DNA from: SZUA-265 sp965651905
Lineage (GTDB): Bacteria > Myxococcota_A > Polyangia > Polyangiales > Polyangiaceae
Assembly (NCBI GenBank): GCA_965651905.1
Contig: CBFGUG010000037.1
Coordinates: forward strand, 1-64,000
Direction of reading: 5' to 3'
DNA length: 64,000 nt
The notes beneath the pieces were generated by a model. The model saw only the letters and a program-made list of their open reading frames with translations. It was not told the origin of the DNA and ran no database searches. The first letter of the stretch is position 1. Each line of letters begins with the position of its first letter. Of the stretch, positions 48,326 through 56,927 are shown piece after piece. The translations under genes and the position numbers were made by a program.

Positions 48326-49276
48326 ATGAGTCAGCGTAAAGGCAAGCGCAAGCGACGCGGCCCCGCTGCCGTGCACAAGTCCCGACGACCCGTCGTCAAG
48401 GACGCGGCAGGGCGCGTGCACCTGGCGTTGGTACGCGACCCCGAAACGCAACGAACGACAGTGGCGCTTCAAGCGCCACTGTTCAAAGAAGCCTGGCAAA
48501 ACCAGGTTGCGGAGTCTGCGGCCGGCACCACCTACGCCATGCTGCAGGGCGCGCTCGACGCGGAACGTGTCGTGGCTCTAGCGCGACACGCCATGGACGT
48601 GACCTCCAAGCTAGCGGACGGGCTCATCGCTCGCGCTCCGAACGGCACCGTTGCCTGCAAGCCTGGCTGCGACCACTGTTGTTACCAGTCTGTGGGTGTG
48701 ACGACCGCGGAAGCATTGGCCATCGCCGAACACCTGCGCGAGACACGCGACCCCGAAGAGCTGCAAGTGCTCTCCGGCCGCTTGCAGCGTGCGCGAGAGC
48801 TGACGCAGGACCTGACCGCCGCCGAACGCTTCTCGCCAAATTTCCCCTGCCCTTTTCTCGAGGCCAGTCGTTGCTCGATCTATGAGGTCCGTCCTCTGTC
48901 TTGCCGAGGCATGAACTCGCTGGACGCGGCCAAGTGTGAACGCCACCTCCGCGACCCCGAAGCGCGCGCGAGCTACCTGGAAACTGGCGTCGGCATCGAG
49001 TCGTTCCTGGAGCCCGTGCGCGCGTTCCACGCCGTGAGCGCGGGGTTGCAGCTCGGCCTATCCGAGTTGTTCAAACTCGACATGCGCCCTCTCGATTTGA
49101 CGGCCGCGCTCCACGAATTGCTGGGCGACAGCGGTGTAAATCAGACGGATACAGACGGCTCGGAGTCGATTGCGGGTCGTTGGCTTCGTGGGCTGTCCCC
49201 GCTCGAGGGTGCGCGGGGTGGCGACAGCTCGAATCAGCGCAACGTCGACGAGCTCAGTGGACGCCTGCGCGGGTGA
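48326..49276 (+). CDS. YkgJ-type cysteine-cluster protein
   Basis: 316 aa from ATG 48326. After a basic N-terminus comes the Cys cluster VACKPGCDHCCYQSVGVT (CxxxCxxCC), then FPCPFLEASRCSIYEVRPLSC with further Cys, which is the layout of YkgJ/UPF0153-type zinc- or iron-cluster proteins. Members of this family are often linked to metal handling or are of unknown function. Protein is longer than the family core, with a C-terminal helical region of about 100 residues (FKLDMRPLDLTAALHELLG). Confidence 0.85.
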   Translation: MSQRKGKRKRRGPAAVHKSRRPVVKDAAGRVHLALVRDPETQRTTVALQAPLFKEAWQNQVAESAAGTTYAMLQGALDAERVVALARHAMDVTSKLADGLIARAPNGTVACKPGCDHCCYQSVGVTTAEALAIAEHLRETRDPEELQVLSGRLQRARELTQDLTAAERFSPNFPCPFLEASRCSIYEVRPLSCRGMNSLDAAKCERHLRDPEARASYLETGVGIESFLEPVRAFHAVSAGLQLGLSELFKLDMRPLDLTAALHELLGDSGVNQTDTDGSESIAGRWLRGLSPLEGARGGDSSNQRNVDELSGRLRG

Positions 49277-49465
49277 GTCGAGTCGAACGCGCAGACAGCG
49301 CGGTTCCCGTTCACCTGCCAATGTTCAGCGGCAGTGTGAACGACCCTCGAACACTCCTTTCGCGCGCGACCTAGACCAAAACTGAGCTAGGCCATGTTGG
49401 CTGAGGCGCAGCCTCGAGCGTCGATCACGACAACCCATTCCACTTACCTTCACTGCTCGTCACTC

Positions 49466-50050
49466 ATGTTTCGCAAGAGTCTACTTTCCGTTTCTATCGC
49501 CCCGCTGCTAGCTCTGGCCCTCTTCAACTGCGCTGGTGAGGATCCCGACGCGAACGAATCAATCGACCCGAGCGACGGCACGGGGATGCCGTCCGCGACC
49601 CAAACCACTACGACGCAGCCGTCGACCACAGCCACCACGACGGGCAGCGCTTCTCCGAGTACCACTTCGACCACGCCTGCCGTACAGCGTGAGAGCATCG
49701 CCGCCAAGTTCTCGTTCACGGGTCCTGCGCCCACCTATTACGAGATCGACTACCTATTCGGGCTCACCTGCGCGACCGCATCCTGCCACACGCCGATTTA
49801 CATTCCGCCCGATCTCACCAACGCGACGGGCGATCTCTACGACATCCTGACCACACAACCCATCGAACAGTGTGAGAACCAGCCGTTGGTAGTCCCAGGC
49901 GACATCGACAACAGCGCAATGATGATGCTGATGTACGGCCAGTGCAGCGAGTTTGCCATGCCACTCGGCTGCACCGAGCCCCCGTGTTTGTTCGAGAGTT
50001 ACATCGAGCAATTCGCTCACTGGATCCAGGCGGGTGCGCTCACCGAGTGA
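49466..50050 (+). CDS. Lipoprotein with CxxxCH cytochrome-like motif
   Basis: 194 aa from ATG 49466 (open frame to 49394). Lipobox LFNC, a Thr/Ser-rich linker to about residue 70, then a domain with LFGLTCATASCHTPIYIPPD, later SAMMMLMYGQCSEFAMPLGC, and FESYIEQFAHWIQAGA at the end. The CxxxCH motif and the pattern of final residues resemble small cytochrome-like domains associated with DUF1592/DUF1552 loci. It lies convergent to the DUF1552 gene. Canonical CxxCH is not present, so haem binding is uncertain. Confidence 0.7.
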   Translation: MFRKSLLSVSIAPLLALALFNCAGEDPDANESIDPSDGTGMPSATQTTTTQPSTTATTTGSASPSTTSTTPAVQRESIAAKFSFTGPAPTYYEIDYLFGLTCATASCHTPIYIPPDLTNATGDLYDILTTQPIEQCENQPLVVPGDIDNSAMMMLMYGQCSEFAMPLGCTEPPCLFESYIEQFAHWIQAGALTE

Positions 50051-50105
50051 GACCACCAGTGGGCTTGCTTCAACCGTCGTTTTCGCCCTGACCTCGAACA
50101 CGAAG

Positions 50106-50136
50106 AACCCCGCTCAACCAACGGTCGAGCGGGGTT
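50106..50136. terminator. Bidirectional terminator
   Basis: AACCCCGCTC (50106-50115) and GAGCGGGGTT (50127-50136) form a perfect 10-bp stem with an 11-nt loop, followed by a short T-rich tail on the plus strand and AG-rich on the other side. It lies between the convergent CxxxCH lipoprotein and DUF1552 genes. Confidence 0.8.
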
Positions 50137-50159
50137 TCTATTTCTCGCGGGCCTGTGGG

Positions 50160-51770
50160 TTACGCGAACAGCGCGTCCACCTGGCCTGGGTTGTTGTGAC
50201 CATTGAGCGCGTGGCTGTCGCCCTGACCCCAAGTCGTCCATTCTGCGCCGTTGTCGGTCATCCCGAAAGCATTCATCAGCGAGACGTAGAGCTTGTTGAT
50301 CGGTTCGTTGCCACCTTGTGAGCCAGTATTGCCCGACGTGTTCATTTGAGCGTTGCAGCCGTTCTCGCTGCCGCCCGCACCACCCGTGTTGTTGGTCACG
50401 GCGACGGCTTGACCCTGCTTGAGCTTGCCGCCCGCGCTTCCGAGGATCGCGATGGGCAGGTTGTTCAGGTTGTGGGCGTCACCATCGGAGAGCTCGTTCA
50501 GCCACATGGTCGCGCTGTTGTCGAGCACGGTGGCGTCACCCTCTGGAATGCTGTTGAGCAAGTTCGCCAGCTGGGCGTACTTGCCCGCGTACCAGTTGTC
50601 GATTTCGGCGATCATGTTCATCACGCCGTCGACGCAGTCGTTGTCGACGTCGAGGGTTCCGTCGCGGTGAGAGATACCGTGGTGGTCGTACTGGTGGCTG
50701 ATTCCATCCCAATCGAAGATGACGTACCCCGGGTAAATCATCCCCATCACGCGGTTGCTGTCACAAATTGCGCTCAGCGCAATCAAGTTCAGCATCATGT
50801 CACCGCCAAGGGTGAACGATTGACGCATGGCGTCCGTGGTTTGCTGAGCGAACACGAACGCACCCGAGCGCTCACCCGAAACGCCAGTACCCGCCGCGTC
50901 CACTTCGCTCTGGGTGACACCGAGTGACGTCGCGAAGTCGTTGTTGCAGCTCGCAGTTGCCACGCTGCCACCACCCACTGCCGAGTCGCCGAGCGCAGCC
51001 ATGCCGTTCTCGGTATCACGAAGCAGGTCGGCCCAAACCGCGATGCGGTCCTTGTCGGACTGGCTCATGTTGAGCGCGGAGTAGCGCATCAGATCGTCGC
51101 GTGCGAGATCCAGCACACTCTGACCTCTCAGCACCGCGTGGTCGCCTTCCGTCTGCGGCTCGGGCATGACGTTGCCACCACCCGTGCCGCCCGCGGGATC
51201 TGCAGGTGCCGAAGACAACACACCCGTGAGCTGCGAGTATACCAGTGCAGGGTTCACCTCAGACACATAGGGCGTCGAGGGAGCCGAGAAGGAGACGACC
51301 TCCTTGATACTCGTGCTGCGCTGACCCACCGAAAGCATCAGCGGGCTGGAACCGTCGGGGTTCATTTGCCGAGCCATTTCGTGATCGACGGAAATGTCAG
51401 TCGCGTAATTGGTCTCTCGACCTTCTTCGATCTTGGCGCAGGTGAGCTTCGAGCCCATCGCTTGGTTGTGAGGATCTACGAGCTGGCCCGATCCGTACGC
51501 ATTCAGCGAACCAAACCCACGCGGGAGGAGCAGCTTGTCGACCAAATCCGCTAGTGGGCTGAGCGTGGGGCTCAGGTCTCCCGCCGTCAGTGCTCCGTCT
51601 TCGATGGTGGGGAACCACTTGTTCGTGTTGCAGCCGTTATGCGTGAAGAACAGGATGAAACGACTGTGAATGTCTGACTGCGCGTGCGCCAGTCGAGCGA
51701 CCTGCGACGACAGGAAGGGTGCCGCTAGAGTTGCGCCACCAATGCCTTGGAGAAAAAATCTACGCTTCAT
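50160..51770 (-). CDS. DUF1552 protein with Tat signal
   Basis: 536 aa. N-terminal twin-arginine signal MKRRFFLQGIGGATLAAPFL, then the DUF1552 region: FILFFTHNGCNTNKWFP, LLLPRGFGSLNAYG, LVYSQLTGVLSS, and near the C-terminus SATMWLNELSDGDAHNLNNL and GGKLKQGQAVAV. DUF1552 proteins are exported, frequently in tandem with DUF1592 proteins in Myxococcota and Planctomycetes; no enzymatic role is proven. The gene follows the DUF1592 gene by 9 bp on the same strand. It ends in the bidirectional terminator region. Confidence 0.93.
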   Translation of the reverse strand: MKRRFFLQGIGGATLAAPFLSSQVARLAHAQSDIHSRFILFFTHNGCNTNKWFPTIEDGALTAGDLSPTLSPLADLVDKLLLPRGFGSLNAYGSGQLVDPHNQAMGSKLTCAKIEEGRETNYATDISVDHEMARQMNPDGSSPLMLSVGQRSTSIKEVVSFSAPSTPYVSEVNPALVYSQLTGVLSSAPADPAGGTGGGNVMPEPQTEGDHAVLRGQSVLDLARDDLMRYSALNMSQSDKDRIAVWADLLRDTENGMAALGDSAVGGGSVATASCNNDFATSLGVTQSEVDAAGTGVSGERSGAFVFAQQTTDAMRQSFTLGGDMMLNLIALSAICDSNRVMGMIYPGYVIFDWDGISHQYDHHGISHRDGTLDVDNDCVDGVMNMIAEIDNWYAGKYAQLANLLNSIPEGDATVLDNSATMWLNELSDGDAHNLNNLPIAILGSAGGKLKQGQAVAVTNNTGGAGGSENGCNAQMNTSGNTGSQGGNEPINKLYVSLMNAFGMTDNGAEWTTWGQGDSHALNGHNNPGQVDALFA

Positions 51771-51779
51771 GGTGTCACC

Positions 51780-53771
51780 TCAGTTAGTGGCTCGGGTTAA
51801 GAAGTGGTCGGTTTGCGTCAGATCGGCGAGCAACTCCTGAATCGAGTATCCACCTGCCGTTACCTTCGAGCCGAGCATTTCTGCCGTGCATTCGTCGGCG
51901 TCCGTCAAGTCACGTGCGTAGGCGTAGCCTACCCAACGTGCAGCGTAGTGGCGCTGTGCACTGGCCGACGCGGCGATGTTCTGCGCCAGCTCACCCGGCG
52001 TAGAGATGAGCACTCCTGCGGGCTCGCTGCGATCGAAGATCACCGTGGCGGTCGCGTCGATAGGTGCACCCGTGCTGGCCTCGGTCGTCTGCTCGACACC
52101 CGAAGCATCGAAGGCTTCCATCACGAACCCGGGGGGGTTGATGATGTTTTCGTGACAGCCTGCGCACGCGATGGCCGACGTCTGTTGAGTCACGCGCTTG
52201 CGGTTCGTGTCCAGGTCGGGCGCATTCGGGAGCGGCTCGTTCGCCACGTTGGGATCCGGCGGACCAGGATCGATGCCGAGCACATCCTTCATGATGTAAG
52301 CCCCGCGGATGATCGGAGACGTGCGCGTCTGTGGAGAGTGAGAGGCAAGGAAGCCAACTCGCGTCAGGAAGCCTGCACGCATGGACGAGTCCAGGTCGAC
52401 CTCAGTCGGCGTGGGGCCGTACATCGACGGGTCCAAGCCATATAGGGCCGCAGTGTTCTCTGTGACGTAGGCCTTGGTGGTCGTGAGTAGGTCCTGAAAC
52501 GAACCCCCCGACGAGTACACTTTGTCGAACAACATCTCCGTCTCGACGATCATGTCGGGTACGGCCTCTGGAGTGAAGAGAGGGAACGTCTGCGAGTCTT
52601 TTGCGGCGGAATCCCACCGACTACCCGCGTAGAGGTGGAGATACTCGCGGTGAACGTCCGCAGCGACGTCGCGTGCCTTGGGATCGGCGGCCATGCGCCG
52701 CGCGTGTGTGAGCACCTGTTCTTTGGTCGTGAGCTGGTCAGCGTCCGCGGCTGCCGACAACTCTTCGTCAGGCATGCTGCCCCACAACATGTAAGACATG
52801 CGAGAGGCAACCTCGTGACTGGTCAGAGTGAACGTGCCGTCAGCGCCCGGCTGCTCCGCAATTTCTGCCCGCATCAAGAACGACGGCGACATCAGGAACG
52901 CCGACAGCAACACCTCGGCGATTTCGTCGAATGACCCAGTAGCGGTAATTTCGTTACGCTGCGCCACCAAGTCTTCGAACCCGGCCACTTCGTCGGGCGT
53001 CAGCGGACGTCGAAACGCCTTGCGACCGAACTCGGTGATGATCTGACTCAGGCAAGCAGCGCCATCGTCCATGGGCGTGCAGGTGACGAAGTTGCTGCGC
53101 ATGGTCTCGTCCGCCATCACATCGGCGGCAATACGCTCCGCAGACAGCTTGTAGCCGTTCCAGATCGAGTTGGTGATGTCACCCTGCTGCTCGATCGCAA
53201 GCAAGCCCGGAGCGATCGCGCCGACCAGGTCGAACACGGTGCGGTTGTATTGAGCATTCGTCAGCCGTGGGATCTGGCTGGTCGCTGGAACCTGCACCGA
53301 GCTGCAGTCGACGGGTGTCCTGCCACCGCCAACAGCTGGGGGATCCCCCGAGCCGTCACCCGCGCTGGTGTTTGCGGTGCCAGGCTCCGCGCCCGTCCCC
53401 GCTGTCCCTGATGCCGCGCCACCAGTCATGGCTGGGGAGCCAGTGGTATCGCCAACCGATCCAACCACGTTACCCATGTCATCGACGACATTGCCCATGC
53501 CATCTGAGACACCGATACGGTTGCCCATCGCGTCATACACGTCCATGCCAGCAGGCGTCACCGTTCCCGAACCCGCGGGACCAACCCCGTCGCCCATGCT
53601 GTCGGGTTCACCGACTTCGGAAGAGCAACCAACGAGCGATGCACAACCCAGTAGCAGGGTCGCAACGGCGCTTCGGGTCGCCAATCTTCGGGTCACCAAA
53701 CTTCGGGTCGCCATTCTGTGTGGCGATCTCAGGTGTGGCGATCTATTCGCCGTCATCAGTGTCTGTTTCAT
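51780..53771 (-). CDS. DUF1592-type multidomain lipoprotein
   Basis: 663 aa from ATG 53771, supported by GGAGG 5 bp upstream; ATG 53783 is the longer option. A repetitive Arg/Ser-rich start (LRSPHRMATRSLVTRRLATR) precedes a signal ending in lipobox LVGC. Then a Gly/Thr-rich linker and the module order DUF1587 (RLTNAQYNRTVFDLVG), DUF1595 (GRKAFRRPLTPDEVAGF), DUF1592 (LLSAFLMSPSFLMRAEI, SRMSYMLWGSMPDEEL), DUF1588 (RVGFLASHSPQTRTSPIIRG, CAGCHENIINPPGF with CxxCH) and DUF1585 (YSIQELLADLTQTDHFL). These proteins are thought to process or bind extracellular polymers, but no activity is established. Operon with DUF1552. Confidence 0.92.
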   Translation of the reverse strand: MKQTLMTANRSPHLRSPHRMATRSLVTRRLATRSAVATLLLGCASLVGCSSEVGEPDSMGDGVGPAGSGTVTPAGMDVYDAMGNRIGVSDGMGNVVDDMGNVVGSVGDTTGSPAMTGGAASGTAGTGAEPGTANTSAGDGSGDPPAVGGGRTPVDCSSVQVPATSQIPRLTNAQYNRTVFDLVGAIAPGLLAIEQQGDITNSIWNGYKLSAERIAADVMADETMRSNFVTCTPMDDGAACLSQIITEFGRKAFRRPLTPDEVAGFEDLVAQRNEITATGSFDEIAEVLLSAFLMSPSFLMRAEIAEQPGADGTFTLTSHEVASRMSYMLWGSMPDEELSAAADADQLTTKEQVLTHARRMAADPKARDVAADVHREYLHLYAGSRWDSAAKDSQTFPLFTPEAVPDMIVETEMLFDKVYSSGGSFQDLLTTTKAYVTENTAALYGLDPSMYGPTPTEVDLDSSMRAGFLTRVGFLASHSPQTRTSPIIRGAYIMKDVLGIDPGPPDPNVANEPLPNAPDLDTNRKRVTQQTSAIACAGCHENIINPPGFVMEAFDASGVEQTTEASTGAPIDATATVIFDRSEPAGVLISTPGELAQNIAASASAQRHYAARWVGYAYARDLTDADECTAEMLGSKVTAGGYSIQELLADLTQTDHFLTRATN

Positions 53772-53879
53772 AGAGGCCTCCATCTCTATTCAGCGGAATG
53801 AGTCGTGTATTCCACGGTGGAAGGCCGCCGACAATGCCCGCCGATCGGTATCGTCCGTCGCGCCCGTCAATGCCGTGCG

Positions 53880-53902
53880 GTTCTGTCTAGTCCAGACAGA
53901 AC
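53880..53902. promoter_or_regulatory. 9-bp palindrome upstream of the DUF1592 operon
   Basis: GTTCTGTCT and AGACAGAAC, perfect 9-bp arms with a 5-nt spacer, 109 bp upstream of the DUF1592 start. Could be an operator or a transcript hairpin. Confidence 0.55.
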
Positions 53903-54021
53903 ACTCCCGGCACGGCGCAAACAGGACAAAGCATGATAACCAACCACCATTACTTCAGCTGTATCGGGCCAAGATACGAACGGGTAGTACGGAATTGTTC
54001 ACGGGCTCGGACATGGCACGT

Positions 54022-54041
54022 TGCGTTACCCGGATAACGCA
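54022..54041. promoter_or_regulatory. 7-6-7 palindrome upstream of the DUF1592 operon
   Basis: TGCGTTA and TAACGCA separated by CCCGGA. It lies between the DUF1592 operon and the end of the second MATE gene; could be an operator or part of a terminator for the MATE gene. Confidence 0.5.
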
Positions 54042-54226
54042 GTGTTGTGAAACTGCTCATATTTCGTCGCGAGCACGGCGGCGTCCGACACGCCATTCGA
54101 TCCCTATGCAAAACCCGCGCTCTCGCCGGGTCTTGCGCACACCGACGTACTACTGCAGCACCTGAGATTTGATGCCCGCTGGGTAACGCCCAAGAACCGA
54201 CGCCGACGAGACACCACCCAACGAAG

Positions 54227-55597
54227 TCATACTGACGCGGGCACGACGGGTTCGGGCGCTGCTTCCGCGTCACTGACGGCATTGCGCCACGCTTCGCCGC
54301 TCAAGCGCCTCCAGAGCACGAACGTCGCGATCAAGACTTCACCACTGATCCCGACCCACGCGCCATACACGCCCAGGCCCAGTCGAACGCCGAGCAAATA
54401 CGTGAGCGGAGGCGTACAGATCCACGCAGCAATGATGCCGACGATGGCGACGAAGCGCACGTCGCCCGTCCCACGCAGCACGCCACGCGCGACCAAGTTC
54501 GCGGCATCGAAGAACTGAAACACCGCCATGATCATGAACAGGTTCACGGTCAGGCTCCACAGTTGCGCTTCTTGTGTGAACGCCCCCACGATGCCGCCCG
54601 CGCCGAAGAAGATGACCGCCCCGCAGATCAGCGCATAAGCCAGCGCTAACCGCAGCGTCAGCTTCGAGACCACGCCGACCAACTCGTGCCGCCTGGCGCC
54701 GACAGCCTGCCCCGCGAGCACCGAGCCCGCCTCGCCGAAAGCGTGCGCGGGCAGGAACGCGAAGTGCAGCACCTGGATCGCGATCTGATGCGCCGCCGTG
54801 TGCAGTTCGCTGAACGACGACAGAATCAGCACCATCAAGCCGAACGAGCTGACCTCGAGCCCAAATTGTACACCCGACGGGATCCCGAGCTTCAGCAACT
54901 TGCGAACGTGCAGCACGCTCATGCCCCGGAACTCGAAACCGGGTCGTCGAATGTGCAGTCCGCCGAGCACCAGAGTCTCGCACAACAATGCACAGTTGGA
55001 GGCCCAGGCGGCTCCCGCGACGCCCCAGTCGAAGACGAAGATGAACGTGTAGTCGAGCGCCACGTTGAGACTGTTGCCGAGCAACGTCGTGAACATCATC
55101 GTGCGCGTGTCGCCGAAGCCCTGACGCACCTCCTGCACCGCGATCAGCACCAGAAAGAGCACGCTACCCAACACACGAACCGACAGGTACTCGGCCGCGA
55201 GCTGCCCAGAGCGTGCCGACGCCGTCAGCGACGGCAGTAGTGGTGCTACCCCGATGCCGATCAACGTCACCAGCACGCCGAGCACGACCGCCACCGCCAG
55301 AGCGGCGGCCGTGTACGGTTGGATTTGTTCGGGGCGCCCACCTCCGACCGCCTGGGAGACGAGGATCTTGACGGCGCGTACCAATCCCATCGGAAAGCAC
55401 CAGAGGCTGAAGGTCAGTACGCCCGCGAGACCCACGCCAGCCACTGCGGGCGACCCCAAGCGCGACACGAACAGCGTGTCGATCAGCGTCATGGTGCTGA
55501 CCGACAACATCGAGATCACGATCGGCCAAGCCAATCGAACGAGCGCTTTGAAAGGAGCGCGCTCCCACTCCAAGGAAGTAGAGTTAGACGAAAACAT
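54227..55597 (-). CDS. MATE-family transporter (second copy)
   Basis: 456 aa from ATG 55597 (the frame is open to 55657). Twelve membrane helices in two related halves with family segments LVRLAWPIVISMLSVSTMTL, DTLFVSRLGSPAVAGVGLAG, LVSQAVGGGRPEQIQPYT, VQEVRQGFGDTRTMMFTTLL, GIPSGVQFGLEVSSFGLMVL and ARGVLRGTGDVRFVAIVGII. Probable Na+- or H+-coupled exporter. It is only distantly similar to the MATE protein at 22563-23942, so the two are not a recent duplication. It stands alone, between the five-stem inverted repeat and the DUF1592 operon. Confidence 0.93.
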   Translation of the reverse strand: MFSSNSTSLEWERAPFKALVRLAWPIVISMLSVSTMTLIDTLFVSRLGSPAVAGVGLAGVLTFSLWCFPMGLVRAVKILVSQAVGGGRPEQIQPYTAAALAVAVVLGVLVTLIGIGVAPLLPSLTASARSGQLAAEYLSVRVLGSVLFLVLIAVQEVRQGFGDTRTMMFTTLLGNSLNVALDYTFIFVFDWGVAGAAWASNCALLCETLVLGGLHIRRPGFEFRGMSVLHVRKLLKLGIPSGVQFGLEVSSFGLMVLILSSFSELHTAAHQIAIQVLHFAFLPAHAFGEAGSVLAGQAVGARRHELVGVVSKLTLRLALAYALICGAVIFFGAGGIVGAFTQEAQLWSLTVNLFMIMAVFQFFDAANLVARGVLRGTGDVRFVAIVGIIAAWICTPPLTYLLGVRLGLGVYGAWVGISGEVLIATFVLWRRLSGEAWRNAVSDAEAAPEPVVPASV

Positions 55598-56216
55598 CAG
55601 AAGAAATCCGTTGAAAGACGCTTGGGGCGCACCCCGCATTCGGGGGGCGGCTGCCAAGTTCAGATGGGAACCGAGGCTACGCGCCGTTGGTTTGCGGCTG
55701 GCGCTCGGTTCACGAGACCTCGTCGAGCCGATGCCCGAGGAGCGTCGTGAGCCGCAGCAACGAGCCCAGATGACAGTGGGTTGGGTTGACGGCAGCGCCG
55801 ACTCAGCGATCCACTAAGCGGGATCGGCGACCCAGGGGTAGGCCCGAGGGTCCAGTCAACACTGCTGCGAGGCCGTCCGCACCTGGTGCGAGGCGGCCCG
55901 CGCTGCGGGCTCGTGTTCGACTACAGCTTGGGTCTGATCGACTTCAGAGAGGTAGCGCGGCGCCGCAACGGAGCGGGCGGAGCGAACGCGTCCGCCCTAC
56001 CCGGGGGTTGCCCGATGTGATGATGGCGTTCGAAATTCGCGAGTTCGAACGAGAAACAACATCGGGCTGGGTAGCGTGGGAGAGCGTTCGCATTGGGCTG
56101 ACCTCCTGAAGGGCTCCTTCCGCCGGCCTCGGCTGGCCAACGTGAAGCGAGTGCAAGTGTAGAGCCGATTGCCGAATCGTCCAGGACATTGTGGCGAGAA
56201 AGCTCGATCGCAATGT
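55598..56216. other. Intergenic region with nested inverted repeat
   Basis: 619 bp between two minus-strand genes. No convincing gene. The right half is occupied by the five-stem inverted repeat at 55944-56109; the left half contains only small hairpins near 55630. Confidence 0.5.
55944..56109. repeat. Five-stem nested inverted repeat, unknown element
   Basis: Five complementary arm pairs occur in nested order: TCAGaGAGGT / ACCTCCTGA (55944-55953 / 56101-56109, one bulge), GCGAACGC / GCGTTCGC (55982-55989 / 56084-56091), CTACCC / GGGTAG (55997-56002 / 56069-56074), GCCCGATGT / ACATCGGGC (56010-56018 / 56059-56067) and CGTTCGAA / TTCGAACG (56027-56034 / 56044-56051), around a 9-nt loop. About 40 base pairs in 166 nt, all in the correct order, is unlikely to be chance. 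It could be a folded RNA, a miniature mobile element or an operator complex. Confidence 0.75.
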
Positions 56217-56927
56217 TCAGTCGACGAGTGACACGAGAACGAGCCCCGTCGTGCCCCAGATGATCACCCAGCCGATGATCAGGAAGGTGCGCTGAGCCGT
56301 GTGCAGCTCCACCTTGGGCGGCGAGGTGAAAGCGCGGCCCGAGTAGAACGATGCAACTCCGAGCATCAGCACTCCCACCGCAACTGCAGCCGCCGTGCTG
56401 CGTCGATGAGTGCCGAGCAGTGACGTCACGAACAACAACACGAACACGAACCACACCAGACCCAAAATCCCGGGCCCCACGCGGTGAAACAACCGACCAG
56501 GTCGCACGGAACGAAGCCAAGTCCCAGCGTAAGCCCCCGCCATCAGCAGCCAGGCCAGCGCCTCGGGAAACTTCGCCTCGATCACCAGCTCGCCGAGCAC
56601 GACGTAGGACCAAAGCAGCGCACCGCAGATCCACAGTGCGGGACCCACCACGAGGTTGAGCGCGGACGGAGCCGATGGCGGTGCGACGGGAAGTGGGCCC
56701 ATCGCTGGAGCGCCCATCGGCGCCGCAAGAACGTCAGTCGGCGGCTGGCCGTTAGCGGTAGGCGGCGGCTGACCCTGAGCGGGGAGGCGTGGCTCAGCGT
56801 GGGGTGCCATCGCTGACTCACCGTGGCTGGGTATTGGTGCCTCGGCGCGGGGTGTGGTCGACGTCTCGCCCTGGACGGACATCGGCGACTCTGCGGGGGC
56901 GGCTGTCGGCGGTTTCGAGTCACTCAT
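56217..56927 (-). CDS. Four-TM membrane protein of the VWA operon
   Basis: 236 aa. The first 80 residues are Pro/Ala/Gly-rich and look disordered; then four membrane helices (LNLVVGPALWICGALLWSYV, FPEALAWLLMAGAYAGTWL, GILGLVWFVFVLLFVTSLLG and RTFLIIGWVIIWGTTGLVLV). No family recognised. The ATG overlaps the stop of the giant FecR/VWA gene (ATGA), so it is co-translated and is probably the membrane part of the same complex. Confidence 0.75.
   Translation of the reverse strand: MSDSKPPTAAPAESPMSVQGETSTTPRAEAPIPSHGESAMAPHAEPRLPAQGQPPPTANGQPPTDVLAAPMGAPAMGPLPVAPPSAPSALNLVVGPALWICGALLWSYVVLGELVIEAKFPEALAWLLMAGAYAGTWLRSVRPGRLFHRVGPGILGLVWFVFVLLFVTSLLGTHRRSTAAAVAVGVLMLGVASFYSGRAFTSPPKVELHTAQRTFLIIGWVIIWGTTGLVLVSLVD

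Larger units (their letters stand above)
53772..54226. other. Intergenic region upstream of DUF1592 operon
   Basis: 455 bp with no gene. It contains two distinct palindromes at 53880-53902 and 54022-54041, described separately, and the likely promoter of the DUF1592-DUF1552 operon. Confidence 0.5.

Noticed and set aside
55786..56109. 107-codon plus-strand ORF
   Set aside because: It coincides with the five-stem inverted repeat; composition is Arg/Pro-rich and there is no start signal. The structure explains the sequence better.
55944..56109. Integron attC site
   Set aside because: The size and nested arms recall attC, but the conserved simple-site ends (RYYYAAC and GTTRRRY) are not at the expected positions and no integrase or cassette genes are present.
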